From: Bog-756 sp963812525
GTDB lineage: Bacteria; Actinomycetota; Acidimicrobiia; Acidimicrobiales; RAAP-2
Direction: 5' to 3'
Length of the DNA stretch: 64,000 nt
NCBI GenBank assembly: GCA_963812525.1
Contig: CAWEVL010000010.1
Span: 186,001-250,000, forward strand
Position 1 is the first letter of the stretch, and every line of letters starts with the position of its first letter. Positions 9,025 through 19,356 of the stretch are shown here, one piece after another. Under the pieces are notes generated by a model that saw only the letters and a program-made list of their open reading frames with translations, did not search any database and was not told the DNA's origin. Made by a program: the position numbers and the translations under genes.

Positions 9025-10327
9025 GTGAACCCGGTGCAACTGATCAGGCAGCGCGATCCCCAGTGGGTCCATGCCGCCAAGGTGGCCCTGGGGGCGACGG
9101 CCATCGTCGGCGCCGTGGCCGTACTGCTGGCCCTGGCGGCCAATCTGTTGATCGTGCACCACCTCGACCAGGGGGTCGACGCCCGGCTGGCCGGCCGGCT
9201 GACCACTGCGGCGCCAGGGGTCGGTCGATCCGCTGTCCACCGTGACCGGTTCGCCCCGGGGCGGTGACCTGGACGACGCCCCCACCTTCCTGTGGACGGT
9301 GCGGCCCGACGGCACCGCCCGGGCCTTGATCGCCGGAGCCCCCCGCCTCCCCGCCCACCACTGGACGGCGGGACCGGTGACGCTGGACGACCGCAGGCAG
9401 CACCTTCCGGTTCGACGCCGTCCGAACGCGGGGTCGGCTGGCTGGTGGCCGGCGAGAGCATCCTGAAGATCGGCGGGGTGCGCGGACCAGCTGCTTCATC
9501 GCCGAGGCGGCACTGGGCGCCCTGCTGCTGGTGGTGACCTTCGGGGGTTCGTTCCTGGTCGGGTTGCGGGCCTCGGCCCCCATCGAGCAGATCCGCCGGC
9601 GACAGGCGGAGTTCACCGCCGACGCCTCCCACGAGCTGCGCACCCCGCTGAGCGTCATCGAGGCCGAGGTCGACCTGGCCCTCAGCCGCGAGCGCGGACG
9701 CGGCCAGCTATCAGGAGACCTTGCACCGGGTGTACTCGGAGAGCGGGCGCCTCCGGTCCATCGTCGAGGACCTGCTGTGGCTGGCCCGCGCCGATGCCGA
9801 CCCGTCCGAAGGCCAGACCGACCAGGTGGCCGACGTCGGCCGAGGTCGGGGCGTCGTGCCTGTCGCGGTTCCGGGCGGTGGCCGACGCCGGCTCGGTCAC
9901 CCTGACCGGCCGGATCGACCCGGCCGCCTCGTTCCCCATCCGGGCCGATGCCGACTCCGTCGACCGGTTGATCAGCGTGCTGCTCGACAACGCCTGCCGC
10001 TACGCCGGCGCCGGGGGCACCGTGGAGCTCGGGGTCGCCGTCCACGGCGGCCGGGTGGTGCTGACGGTCGACGACTCGGGGCCGGGCATCCCCGAAGCCC
10101 ACCGCGACCTGGTCTTCGACCGGTTCCACCGGGCCGACGACTCACCGGGCGGGACGGGACTGGGCCTGGCCATCGCCGACGCCGTGGTCAGGAACAGCGG
10201 GGGCACCTGGGCCGTCGGGACCTCGCCCTCGGGGGGCGCCCGGATGGAGGTGTCGTGGCGCCCGGCGCCGGTCGGGGCCACCCGGAGCCGAGCCTCTGCC
10301 CGTCACCTGACACCGTTCGGCCAGTAA
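9025..10327 (+). CDS. Sensor histidine kinase, frameshifted
   Basis: Restoring frames gives a typical two-transmembrane kinase. TM1 is near residues 20-50 (VALGATAIVGAVAVLLALAA), TM2 lies around 9507-9560 (GALLLVVTFGGSFLVGLRAS), and a linker follows. The H-box is DASHELRTPLSVIEAE, the N-box DNACRYAG, the G1-box VDDSGPGIP, the F-box FDRFHRAD and the G2-box GGTGLGLAI. These motifs lie in different frames, so at least five indels are needed. No premature stop remains once frames are joined, so the gene was probably intact in the cell. The periplasmic sensor part of about 100 residues has no recognised domain. It is the partner of the preceding response regulator. Confidence 0.82.
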
Positions 10328-10407
10328 GACTTCTGACCAGGGACTTTCTTCGGAAAATCTTAACGTTGCGTCATTGAAACGTCAGCAACCGGCCGTAGCC
10401 TGTCGGT

Positions 10408-10745
10408 ATGAGCAATCCACGGGTCGGCCGGGCGCCACGCCAGTCCTCCCCATGCCGTCGGGCGGCGGCGGGACGCCGCCATCGAGCGGACCCGGTCCAT
10501 CACGAAGACCATCGCCGTCACGTCGGTGGCCGCCGTGGCCGCCTTCGGGATCTACATCAGCCGCGCCCTGCCCGGACACGCGGCCTCCTCCTCCGGTCGT
10601 CCGGTTCGACGGTCAGCCCGCTCCGGTGGGAGCGTCTCCACCGGGGGCAGCTCGCCCAGCCAGTCATCGGGCAACCTCGCTCCTCCGAACTCGCCACCGC
10701 AACAGTCGCAGCAGCAGCGCACCCGTGGTCAGCGGATCGAGCTGA
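10408..10745 (+). CDS. Small membrane-anchored Ser/Pro/Gln-rich protein, frameshifted
   Basis: After the start MSNPRVGRAP and a charged stretch (RDAAIERTRSITK), one hydrophobic segment (TIAVTSVAAVAAFGIYI) anchors the protein. The rest is a low-complexity outer tail rich in Ser, Pro and Gln, ending APVVSGSS. The anchor and the C-terminus lie in different frames, so at least two indels are present. The stop TGA is two bases before the ApbE-like start. In actinobacterial clusters of this kind the position is often held by a small exported protein next to FMN-transfer genes. No FMN-binding motif is visible, so the function is unknown. Confidence 0.55.
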
Positions 10746-10747
10746 CC

Positions 10748-11732
10748 GTGGGCACGGCAACGGCCGGCGGTGCCACGGAGCTGGCGCTCTACCGCACCAC
10801 CCGCTGGTCCACCACGGTGGAGTTGGTCGTGACCGACCCGCGGGCCGTGGCCCGGGCCACGGCCATCCTCCAGCGGCAGCTGGACCGGGTCGAGCAGGTG
10901 GCCAGCCGGTTCCGTCCCGATTCGGAGATCGCCCGTCTGCACGATGCGGTGGCCGAGGCGCCGAGCTGGGCCCATCCCGTCTCCGACGACCTGTACGAGG
11001 CGGTGGCCATCGCCGTGCGGGCCGCGGCTCTGAGCGACGGCGCCGTCGACCCCACGGTGGGTTCGGCCCTGCGGCGCCCTGGGCTACGACCGCGACTTCT
11101 CGCTCGGTGGCCGACGGCGTGGACGGCCCGCTGCCACTGGCCGAACCGGTACCCGGTTGGCAGACGATCACCGTCGACCCCGAACGCCGGGCCGTCGGCC
11201 TCCTGCCCGGCACGGTGCTGGATCTCGGGGCCACGGCCAAGGCCTGGGCCGCCGACCGGGCCTGTGCGGCCATCGCCGACGAGCTGGGGTGCGGCACCCT
11301 GGTCTCGCTGGGCGGTGACCTGGCCGTCCGGAACGCCCCCGACCAGGGATTCACGGTGGGCATCGCCGACGTCTGCGGTGACCGGACCACCACCGTGCAG
11401 GTCAGCGTGGCCTCCGGGGGCCTGGCCACCTCGGGCATCGGCCGGCGGCACTGGAGGCTGGGCCGGCCACCCGGTCCACCATCTGATCGACCCGGAGACC
11501 GGGCTGCCGGTGGACACCTACTGGAGGACCGTGTCGGTGGCCGCCGGCTCCTGTGTCGACGCCAACACCGCGTCCACCGCGGCCATGGTCAAGGGGTCGG
11601 GGGCGGTGACCTGGCTGGAGGATCGGGCCCTGCCGTCCCGCCTGGTGCGCACCGACGGGCTGTGCACCACCACCGCCCGGTGGCCCGCCGACCACGGGGG
11701 TGGGCCGCAGCCCACCGTCGAGCGCCCGATGA
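10748..11732 (+). CDS. ApbE-like FAD:protein FMN transferase, frameshifted
   Basis: The restored product of about 325 residues matches the ApbE fold: an N-terminal segment with LDRVEQVASRFRPDSEIARL, then DGAVDPTVG, LDLGATAKAWAADRA, SLGGDLAV, the substrate loop HLIDPETGLPV and the C-terminal VDANTASTAAMVKG with the metal-binding Asp. ApbE enzymes move FMN from FAD onto a Thr or Ser of exported flavoproteins. Frame changes occur near 11080 and 11470 and probably near the end. The GTG at 10748 immediately follows the preceding gene; the end overlaps the next ATG (ATGA). There is no clear signal peptide, so it may act in the cytoplasm or be exported with its partner. Confidence 0.75.
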
Positions 11733-12884
11733 CGCCGCCGCCGCGCTGGTCGGCGCCGCCTCCAACGGCAAGGCCCTCTGGTACCTGACCCGCTCCACCG
11801 GCCTGGTGGCCCTGGTGCTGCTGACCGCCACGGTGGTCGCTCGGCGTGGTGGCCTCGGTGGGCTGGACCACCGAGCGGTGGCCCCGGTTCCTGTCCCAGA
11901 ACGTCCACCGCAACCTGTCGCTGTTCTGCGTGGGCTTCGTGGCCATCCACGTCATCACCACGGTGAGCGACGGCTACGTACCCATCGGGTTCGCCGACGC
12001 CTTCCTCCCCTTCCGGACCCCGTACCGGCCGCTGTACGTGGGCCTCGGGGCACTGACCTTCGACCTGCTGCTGGCCGTGCTGGTGACCAGCGCCCTCCGG
12101 CACCGGATCGGCTTCGCCTCCTGGCGGTTCGTCCACTGGCTGGCCTACCTGTGCTTCCCCATCGCCCTGTTCCACTCGCTGGGCAGCGGCACCGACGCCC
12201 CGCTGCCCCTGGTCCTGATGCTCGACGCGGCGTGTGCCGGGGCGGTCGGCCTCGCCGTGTGGCTGGCGACTGGTCACGGGCCGGACCTTCACCGCCGGCC
12301 AGCGGGCCGCCGCCGCGGTGGGCACGGTGGTGGTCGGTCTGGCCGTGCTGGTGTTCGCCGCCCTCGGCCCCCTCCGGCCCGGATGGTCCCACCGGGCCGG
12401 CACGTCGACCGCGCTGCTGGCCCAGCTGGCCCAGAAGAACGCCGCCGCCGGTACGGCGGCAGGTGGCACCGCCGGCACGGTCCCGACGACATCGACCACA
12501 GGGGCGGCGGCCGGACCGGCACCCTCACCCCCCTTCACCGTGGGCGTGACCGGTACCCAGTCCACCTCCAGCGCCAACAGCCCCGGCCAGGTGCAGGTCG
12601 TCCTGTCCATGCACCTGCAGAACGCCGGCTCCACCCCGTTGACCGTCACGCTGGTCGGCGAGGCGGCCCAGGGTGGCGGCGTGGCCATGTCGTCGGGGAC
12701 GGTGACGCTGGGCAGCTCCCACGGGGTGGTGACCTCGCTCGAGCGGGGGGACGGTGTCGGCCCGCCTCTCCGTCGCCGACCCCGATGGACCTCACGCTCT
12801 CCCTCCAGGTGGACCAGAACTCGGGGGCGCTGTCCGGCACGGCCACGGGCACGGCGCGCGTCCGGCGGCGGGGACTCCCACTGA
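11729..12884 (+). CDS. Ferric-reductase-like transmembrane b-type cytochrome, frameshifted
   Basis: Restored frames give a polytopic protein with six or so hydrophobic segments. Haem-ligand-type histidines occur in NVHRNLSL, FVAIHVITT, FVHWLAYL and FPIALFHSLGSG, the pattern of the FRE/MsrQ/NOX membrane domain that passes electrons across the membrane through two haems. A Thr/Ala-rich stretch and a ~110-residue extracellular domain (TVGVTGTQSTS... to GGGDSH) follow. The start ATG overlaps the ApbE stop and the end (CTGATGG) overlaps the NuoF-like start, showing an operon. Likely role: transfer of electrons from cytoplasmic NADH, via the next two gene products, to an external flavin or metal acceptor. 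Confidence 0.7.
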
Positions 12885-14225
12885 TGGCCCCGGAGCTGAC
12901 CCGGTCCTCGGGGGCGCGCGAGCCGACGGTCGCCCCTCCTCCGGGCACCGAGCGGCTGCTGTCCGGCGTGGGGGCCGACGGGCGGACGGTCACGCTTCGG
13001 GACCACGTGACCCAGTGGGGCGCCCTGCCGGTGTGGCCGGGGTCGACGGTTCCTCGACGAGTTGGAGCGCAGCGGGCTGCGGGGCCAGGGCGGGGCGTGG
13101 TTCCCCCTGGCCACCAAGTGGCGCTCGCTGCGGCCGACCCGGCTCGAGGGGCCGGTGGTCGTGGCCAACGGCGCCGAGGGGGAGCCGGCCAGCGGGAAGG
13201 ACCGGCTGCTGGTGCACCAGCTCCCCCACCTGGTGCTCGACGGGGCGGCGGTGGCGGCCCGGACCCTCGGGGCCTCGCAGGTCTTCGTCCACGTGCACGC
13301 CGGCGCCGTGGACACCATGCGACCGGGCCATCGCCGAGCGGCGGCGGCACGGACTGGACCCGGTGGACGTCGAGGTGGTGGTGGCCCCGGACCGGTACCT
13401 GGCCGGACAGGAGTCGGCGGTGGTCAACACCATCGCCGGCCAGAAGCCGGCCACGCCCTACTTCACCAAGATCCGGACGGTGCGGGACCAGGGGGTGGGC
13501 GGGCGGCCCGACGCTGGTCCAGAACGTGGAGTCCCTGGCCCACGTGGCCCTCATCGCCCGGTTCGGGGCCCAGTGGTTCCGGTCGATCGGCACGCCGGAC
13601 TCGCCGGGGACCTCCCTGTTCACGGTGACCGGGCGGTGGGGCGAGCCGCGGATCGTGGAGGTGCCGCTCGGGGTGCCGATGGGACACGTTCCTCGGGCTG
13701 GGGGCCGGGGACGCCCAGGGGGTCCAGGGGGTGCTGCTCGGCGGGTACGGCGGCGGGTGGCTGCCCACGGCCCAGGCCCTGGCCATGCCCATGACCGAGG
13801 AGGAGGCCCGACGGCACGGCTCGTCGCTCGGGGCCGGGGTGCTGGCCCTGCTGCCGGCCGACGTCTGCCCCCTGGCCGAGGTCAGCCGGGTGGCCCGGTA
13901 CATGGACGGGCAGAAGGCGGGGCAGTGCGGACCCTGCATCAACGGCCTCGACGGCGTGGCCCGGGGCCTGGAGCTCCTGGCCTACCAGCCCCGTTCGCTG
14001 CGGGGCGGCCTGTCGCCCATCCTCACCGTCTGCGACCTGATGGAGGGACGGGGGGCGTGCGGCCATCCCGACGGCGTGGCCCGGTTCGTGCGCACCGCCC
14101 TGTCGGTGTTCGAGGGCCACGCCCGACTCCACCTGCAGCGGGGCCCCTGCCACGGGGCCGGCCGCTCCGTTCCTGCCCGTGCCGGCCGAGCGCGCCGGTT
14201 GGCCCGATCGGCGGCCGGTCGATGA
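12884..14225 (+). CDS. NuoF-like NADH-binding flavoprotein, frameshifted
   Basis: The product of about 445 residues resembles the complex I 51-kDa subunit. GQGGAWFPLATKW and NGAEGEPASGKDR correspond to the FMN/NADH-binding loops, then TLVQNVESLAHVALIARFG and the C-terminal iron-sulfur segment GQCGPCINGLDGVARG with GACGHP. At least four frame changes are needed (about 13050, 13320, 13500, 13690). The start is set by the ATGA-type overlap with the preceding gene. With no other nuo genes nearby, it is probably a stand-alone NADH (or reduced-ferredoxin) dehydrogenase feeding the membrane cytochrome and the ferredoxin that follows, not part of respiratory complex I. Confidence 0.72.
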
Positions 14226-14444
14226 CGGCGGCGCCCGGGCCTCCCGCTTCACGCTGGTCGTCGACCCCATCGCCTGCGACGGCCACGGGGTCTGCGCCGA
14301 GCTGCTCCCCGAGCGGATCCGCCTCGACCCGTGGGGCTTTCCCATCATCGAGGCCGGGCCGGTGCCCATGGACTGCTGGACCACGCCGAGCGGGCGGTCA
14401 GCAGCTGTCCCCGGCTGGCGCTGACGCTGGTGGAGCGGGGCTGA
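14222..14444 (+). CDS. Small ferredoxin, frameshifted
   Basis: This ~73-residue protein contains VDPIACDGHGVCAELLPERI and the distal SCPRLALTLVERG. The three spaced cysteines fit the single-cluster actinobacterial ferredoxins (3Fe-4S or 4Fe-4S) that partner oxidoreductases and P450s. Two indels separate the start, the middle and the last third. The ATG overlaps the NuoF-like stop (ATGA). It is the last gene of the redox operon and the likely electron carrier for it. Confidence 0.65.
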
Positions 14445-14589
14445 CCAGCGAGATCGATGACCGGTCCGCCCGCTCCATCGCTCCCGGGTCCCAAAATCCA
14501 AAGGACGGATCTGGCCGCCCGACTGTCCCCGATGTGACGCCAGCGGAACGAGGTGGTTACCGCAAGGTGATTTCTTGGTGTCGCGCGAA

Positions 14590-14614
14590 TTTTTCCCTTG
14601 TGACCAGGGAAAAA
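14590..14614. promoter_or_regulatory. Perfect 9-bp inverted repeat, terminator or operator
   Basis: TTTTTCCCT (14590-14598) and AGGGAAAAA (14606-14614) form a perfect inverted repeat around a 7-base loop. It lies 145 bases after the ferredoxin stop and 21 bases before the ATG of the glycosyltransferase. It could be a terminator of the redox operon or an operator for the next gene; the AT-rich arms are unusual in this GC-rich DNA. Confidence 0.55.
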
Positions 14615-14635
14615 TGATGTGAGAACTACAGAGTC

Positions 14636-15974
14636 ATGTCAGAGACTCTTGAGCGGCCTTCGTTCGAATCCGACCGTCCACGCAGGCGCAAGAGTGATGT
14701 CACTCACGACACCGGCGCCGCGATCGGAACTCGGTCCGGATCGGCGACTCCCCGGCCCTGGTCGAGATCGCCATCCCGGTCTACAACGAAAAGTCGGCGC
14801 TCGAGCGACATCCGGCGCCTACGGTCCTATCTGGACGGTTCGTTCCCCTTCTCGGCATCGATCGTCATTGTCGACAATGCAAGTGTGGACCGGACCTGGG
14901 AGATCGCGGAGCGCCTCAGCCGACGAACTGTCCCGGGGTGTCAGCTATCCACCTTGACCTGAAGGGCCGCGGACGAGCCATCAGGACGGCGTGGACCACC
15001 ATCCAATCCGAAATGGTGGTCTACATGGACGTGGATCTCCTCGACCGATCTGGATGGATTGCTCCCCCTCATAGCCCCCTGCTGTCCGGCCACAGCCAGG
15101 TCGCCATCGGATCGAGGATCGCCACGGGTTCTCGGGTGCTCCGAGGGGGCAAGCGGGAGTTCATCTCGAGGACCTACAACCTGATCCTGCGGAGCGCCCT
15201 CCGGTGTCGATTCACCGACGCTCAGTGCGGCTTCAAGGCCGTGCGGCGGGATGCCGTGGGCCCGCTACTGGACATGGTCGAGGACCAAGCATGGTTCTTC
15301 AGCACCGAACTGCTGATCCAGGCCGAACGGAACGGGTACCGGATCCATGAGGTCTGGGTCGACTGGATCGATGACCCCGATACACGGGTGCACATTGCCA
15401 ACACGGCACGCGAGGACTCAGGGGCGTATGGAGGTTGGTTCGAGATCGTTCCGACTGCTCCAGGCCGACCCCGGCAGACCCCGTCGAGGTAGACGGGTCA
15501 GCATTCGAATCACTTCACCAACTGGCGAGGTACGCCAGTGTCGGAATCGTGAGTTCGATTGCCTATCTAACGATCTTTCTGCTGCTGAGCGAGTCCCTGG
15601 GGATGTTCGCCGCAAATCTGGTAGCCGCCGCCACCACCGCCACTGCCAACACGCTTGCCCACGCATGGTTCACCTTCAGGGCCAGGCGAGGTGGCGAAAT
15701 CCGCCAGGCCATCGTGCTTGGCATGTTCTCCTTCGCCGTAGGTATCGGACTGACAAGCGTCGCTCTGGCAATGACGTATGCGTTCGGGCGGACAAGCACC
15801 CTTGCTGAGGCAATCGCCATTCTGGTGGGGATCATTGCCGCTGCTTGCCTGCGATTCGTTCTCCTGCGGGAATGGGCGTTCCGAAACCATCGACGGGGCG
15901 TGCTTTCATCTCGACTCGAGAATTCCGCAACAGGGGACGGGTCGATTGCTGGGGCCGCTCCTCACGCCGCCTAG
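14636..15974 (+). CDS. GT2 glycosyltransferase fused to a GtrA-like membrane domain, frameshifted
   Basis: The N-terminal half is a family-2 glycosyltransferase: VEIAIPVYNEKSALE, ASIVIVDNASVDRTWEIAE, a DxD-like MDVDL, then ITGSR-like AIGSRIATGSRVLRGGKREF and DAQCGFKAVRRDA, the signature of polyprenyl-phosphate sugar transferases. The C-terminal half (from about 15500) is a GtrA domain with four hydrophobic segments (YASVGIVSSIAYLTIFLLLS to AACLRFVLLREWAFR). GtrA proteins flip or hand over lipid-linked sugars. Frame changes lie near 14750, 14935, 15040 and 15410. It probably loads a sugar onto a lipid carrier for envelope polysaccharide or glycoprotein assembly. Confidence 0.8.
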
Positions 15975-16106
15975 CCCAATCCGACACTGGTCGGATCACC
16001 AAAACAGGCGATGCTCACGGAGGTGGGCGGGCGGCGATCGGCCTGAGAATTCGCCCCGTCCCGCTACTCGGGATTGGGATGTCGGGTAACCCTGAAGAGT
16101 CTAAAT

Positions 16107-17831
16107 TCAGGCACGCACCACTGGAGGGGAACTTGTGACTAGCGCGGTGAATCCTCCACCGTTCTTCCAGAGGTTTGGATACTGCACGTTCGTGGTTGCG
16201 AGAGAACCGAGGCCAACGGGGTCAGGATCCAAGATGTAGTGGGCTCGGAATGTCAGTGGATCGTCGAGAGTGCGTTGGTACGAGCGGTCGTTCGGTATGA
16301 CAAATATCTTCGGGTTCGAGCTCATTGCAATCATCATTGGAACGCAGACGCTGAAGTTGTCGACGATCACCTGACCGGTGCTGTGAACGTTTTGGCGGAA
16401 ATAGTCGACTATGTGCTGCATGGCCGGATAGGTGTGGGGTGCTTGGGCCTCGGATGCAGACGGGTGCTTGTTGAAGATGAAGGCCAGGTTTTGGGTCTCC
16501 TCGTACCCGATCTTCGGCTTGCTCATCCCGAGGATGGTCGTCACGTTCGTGGGCACGATGACGACCAACGCAGTCAGCGCAAAACAGGCGGCAACCAGAC
16601 GCTAACGGCGCGCACCGAGAGGCCTCCTCAGCGACGCTGGCTTGTTGAGCAGCGCCGGCAGAGTCACGAAGAAACTACCGACCAGCAGTGACTCAAGCGG
16701 TACGGCACAAATGAAGTATCTGAACCAAGGCTGAATTCAAATTGTTGATGTACGCCAACAGATCAAAGGCAAGTGCGCCGCCAACTACGGCAATCGGAGC
16801 CAGGATCCCGACATCGCGGCGACGTGTGGCAATGAGAACGGCAACAATCGCTACGATGAGGATCGACGGAGACAAGTACAGCACATCATGTATGTCCTGA
16901 AGTATTCGCTGCTTTAGTGCGGCACTTCCCTCCAGTTTGATCTGGGAGGTTGTTCCATAGTTCGAGGTGAACTGCTGAAACGGCTGACCGGTGATCACAT
17001 AGCTTGCGATAGCCCAACCGATAAATGACATGACCACCGGAATCTCGAATATGACCAAATCCGTCATCGCCGCCCACATGCGACTCCTGCCGGATCCGAC
17101 ATTCCGCGCCAATCCGACTCCGAGCACCACGACACCCCCAAGGTAGCGCAGGACCGATGGCTTCGTTTCGCACGATGTAGCAGAGTCCCAAAGCAACGGC
17201 CGTGTATACCAGCGACGACAACTGATTGTCCCTGCAGCCACCGGAGCAGCAACTGGCAGGTGGCCAAGCGTGAAGAGGATACGCTCTTGCTCATCCCATT
17301 GCCGCCGTAGAGCACGATCATGCCATTCAACGCCAGCAAGATGACGAGTGTGATTCTCGGAGCCGCGTGTACTCCCCATTCGGTCAAGGTGCATCGGACC
17401 TGATAGACAGCTCCCGCCATGGCTGCGGCACTCACCAGGCTGGCCGAGAACATCTGCGATGCCAGCGGAGTCCAGTAGATGAGTAAAAGAGCAACGGCAC
17501 CATGTCCGCAATGGAGGTGCCCGGATTCCACACGAATCCGATGGCAGCAATATGAGGATCTCTCGAGTGAGAGAACATAGAAGGCATTGGCCATTCTTGA
17601 CGTCGCGTCGAGATCGAAAACTCGGTAGTGGAAGTCGAGCAATATTCCGATGGCGAGGTAGAGAAAGAAGCACAGAAGGAACACCATGCGGCCTTCGCTG
17701 AGAAGTCTCCGGTGCGAATGCGACCGGTGTATCGGCTGCGCGAACGTGTTAACGCCGCTCGACTGATTCCGGACAAGGTCGGCCCCGATGGGCGCAATCC
17801 GGGCGTTTGGGTGCTCGGACGTTACCGTCAT
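16107..17831 (-). CDS. Polytopic membrane protein, possible lipid-linked sugar glycosyltransferase, frameshifted
   Basis: Restored frames give about 570 residues with an N-terminal cytoplasmic part (MTVTSEHPNARIAPIGADL), a first membrane segment (MVFLLCFFLYLAIGILLDFH), several more hydrophobic segments and a soluble C-terminal domain. The segment order, with FDLDATSRMANAFYVLSL after TM1 and WNPGTSIADMV, recalls GT39/GT-C-type mannosyltransferases, but I cannot name a family with certainty. At least four indels are present. It lies convergent to the GT2-GtrA gene and upstream of the glycoside-hydrolase-like pair, so a role in envelope glycan assembly is plausible. Confidence 0.5.
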
Positions 17832-18036
17832 GGTGACTTCCTGATCACCGGCGCCCAGGGACCCAACGCGTGGATACTTCGATCGAACTGCCCCGGCCGA
17901 CTACCCACTGCCGCAGTATATCGATCAAGAGTCGGCGATCTAGTGGTTTGTCAGGAGGCAAACGCCGGCAGGTTATCTTCAGATTTCCACACTATGAACG
18001 GCGGCTTAACAACCATTCCTGGCAAAGGTGATTTTG
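17832..18036. other. Short intergenic region with relatively low GC
   Basis: This gap lies between the end of glycoside-hydrolase-like copy A and the start of the polytopic membrane protein, both on the minus strand. It is AT-richer than its surroundings and probably carries the membrane protein's promoter. I see no gene, hairpin with T-run or known motif. Confidence 0.4.
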
Positions 18037-19356
18037 CTATGGCGGCTGGCTCCTGACCTCCCAGTAGGAGGACCCGGCATCGGCCGCGCTCAGCCGATGG
18101 CACCGCCCCGAGCGCATGGGGACGAATCGTCGGCCGGTCGAGACGTCATAACTGCACGACGAGACAAGTGAGGGGACCGAGTTGCCACGCCCGGTGGGCG
18201 ACTGCTCCCCGCCCGGATCTGGTGTCGGACCTTTCGCGTCGATAGCCTTCGCTCGCAGGCCACTAGTCATGCACCCCGACGCAATCCCAGCTCTTATCCC
18301 AACCTCGCCGCCGACAATCGGCTTACCGACAGCAAGCGACTGAGCAAGTCGAACCCTGATCCCGTTCGCATCTGTCACCGCCGAAGGTTCTGTCGGGCCG
18401 TAGTAGTCGTCGGTACGAAAGCACGTCGATGCCCGGGCTGCCGATCGAGACGCGCCGGTCGTCGGCTCCTTGACTCCCGCACTGGCCTCCGCCCAGGAGG
18501 CCACTCTCGACCAGATGGCGCGGGTCGAGGGCATGGATCTCGCCGCCAACGGTGTCGAAGAAATACCGGAGCGAAGCAGCCGCGGCTGCTTCGTCCGGAC
18601 CGGGTTGGCGACCGCTGCAACTCGTCGGCTGGTATTGCTGGGAACAGTTGGATGCTTCTGCCTCAGACATGGGCTCCCACATCCCCAACGCTGGGGATGT
18701 GGCATACCGGCTGACGATGGCTTGGAGATAGTCCCAGTAGGAGAGCGGCGTCGAGACCTCGACCGTCAGTGGTGCTGGGATCATTGACTACCTGTCGGAA
18801 TCCCCCGTCGTACCAGGCCGGGTCCTGCCAGTGCCCCCCATCACAGCCGCTTCCCTGGCCACCGAGGACGACGATGAGCCGCTGGCCGTGAGAGGCAGCC
18901 GCGGCAAACGCCCGATCGATGGGCCCCCAGTCCAGCTGGTGGGTGGCGAAGTTGGTGGCGATCGTCCCCTGAAATGCCGAAGCGGACCAGGGAGTTGGGC
19001 GGAAGCGAAGCGAAGAGCCTGGTTGAGCTGCGTGTCAGCAGAGGTCCGCGCCCACACCCGGCGTTGGTACCCCACTCGGTACCGGCTTCGTAGGCGTTTT
19101 GACGCCGACGAACTGATACGGGGCTCCAGTCGCGATAGAGCTGCGTGCCCGACGCCTGGATAAACGGTTGCGGGGTGGACGGAGACCGGCTTCTCGTGCT
19201 ACTGGCTGGCCAGAGAGACGGAATCGAGGCAGGCGGTCCCGATCATCACGAGAGCAAGGCCCCAGAATCGCGCGCAGTAGCACTGTGCAGACGTCGCCGT
19301 GGCTGCGCTGTTGGCTCCGAGACCGTCGGCAATGGCGAGATCCTTTTCGTACGCAT
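18037..19356 (-). CDS. Secreted GH5-like glycoside hydrolase, copy A, frameshifted
   Basis: Restored frames resemble the cellulase/beta-mannosidase-type TIM barrel (GH5/clan A). After a hydrophobic leader (FWGLALVMIGTACLDSVSL) come YQFVGV, LVRFWAFQGT, a glycine-rich ILVLGGQGSGC-like strand, YATSPALGMWEPMSEAEAS (the Glu after MW would be the acid/base) and GKPIVGGEVGIRAG (the Glu would be the nucleophile). Such enzymes cut beta-1,4 mannans or glucans. Five or more indels break the frame. The 5' end is approximate. It is a tandem duplicate of the next upstream gene; identity is highest over the middle 700 bases. Confidence 0.6.

Noticed and set aside
8329..9267. Fusion of response regulator and kinase
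   Set aside because: The fused frame is created by a one-base shift near 8947; in the other frame the regulator ends normally at 8998 and the kinase starts at 9025.
14655..14680. tRNA-like GTTCGAATCC sequence
   Set aside because: The T-loop-like string has no matching T-stem, anticodon arm or acceptor stem and lies inside the first codons of the glycosyltransferase.
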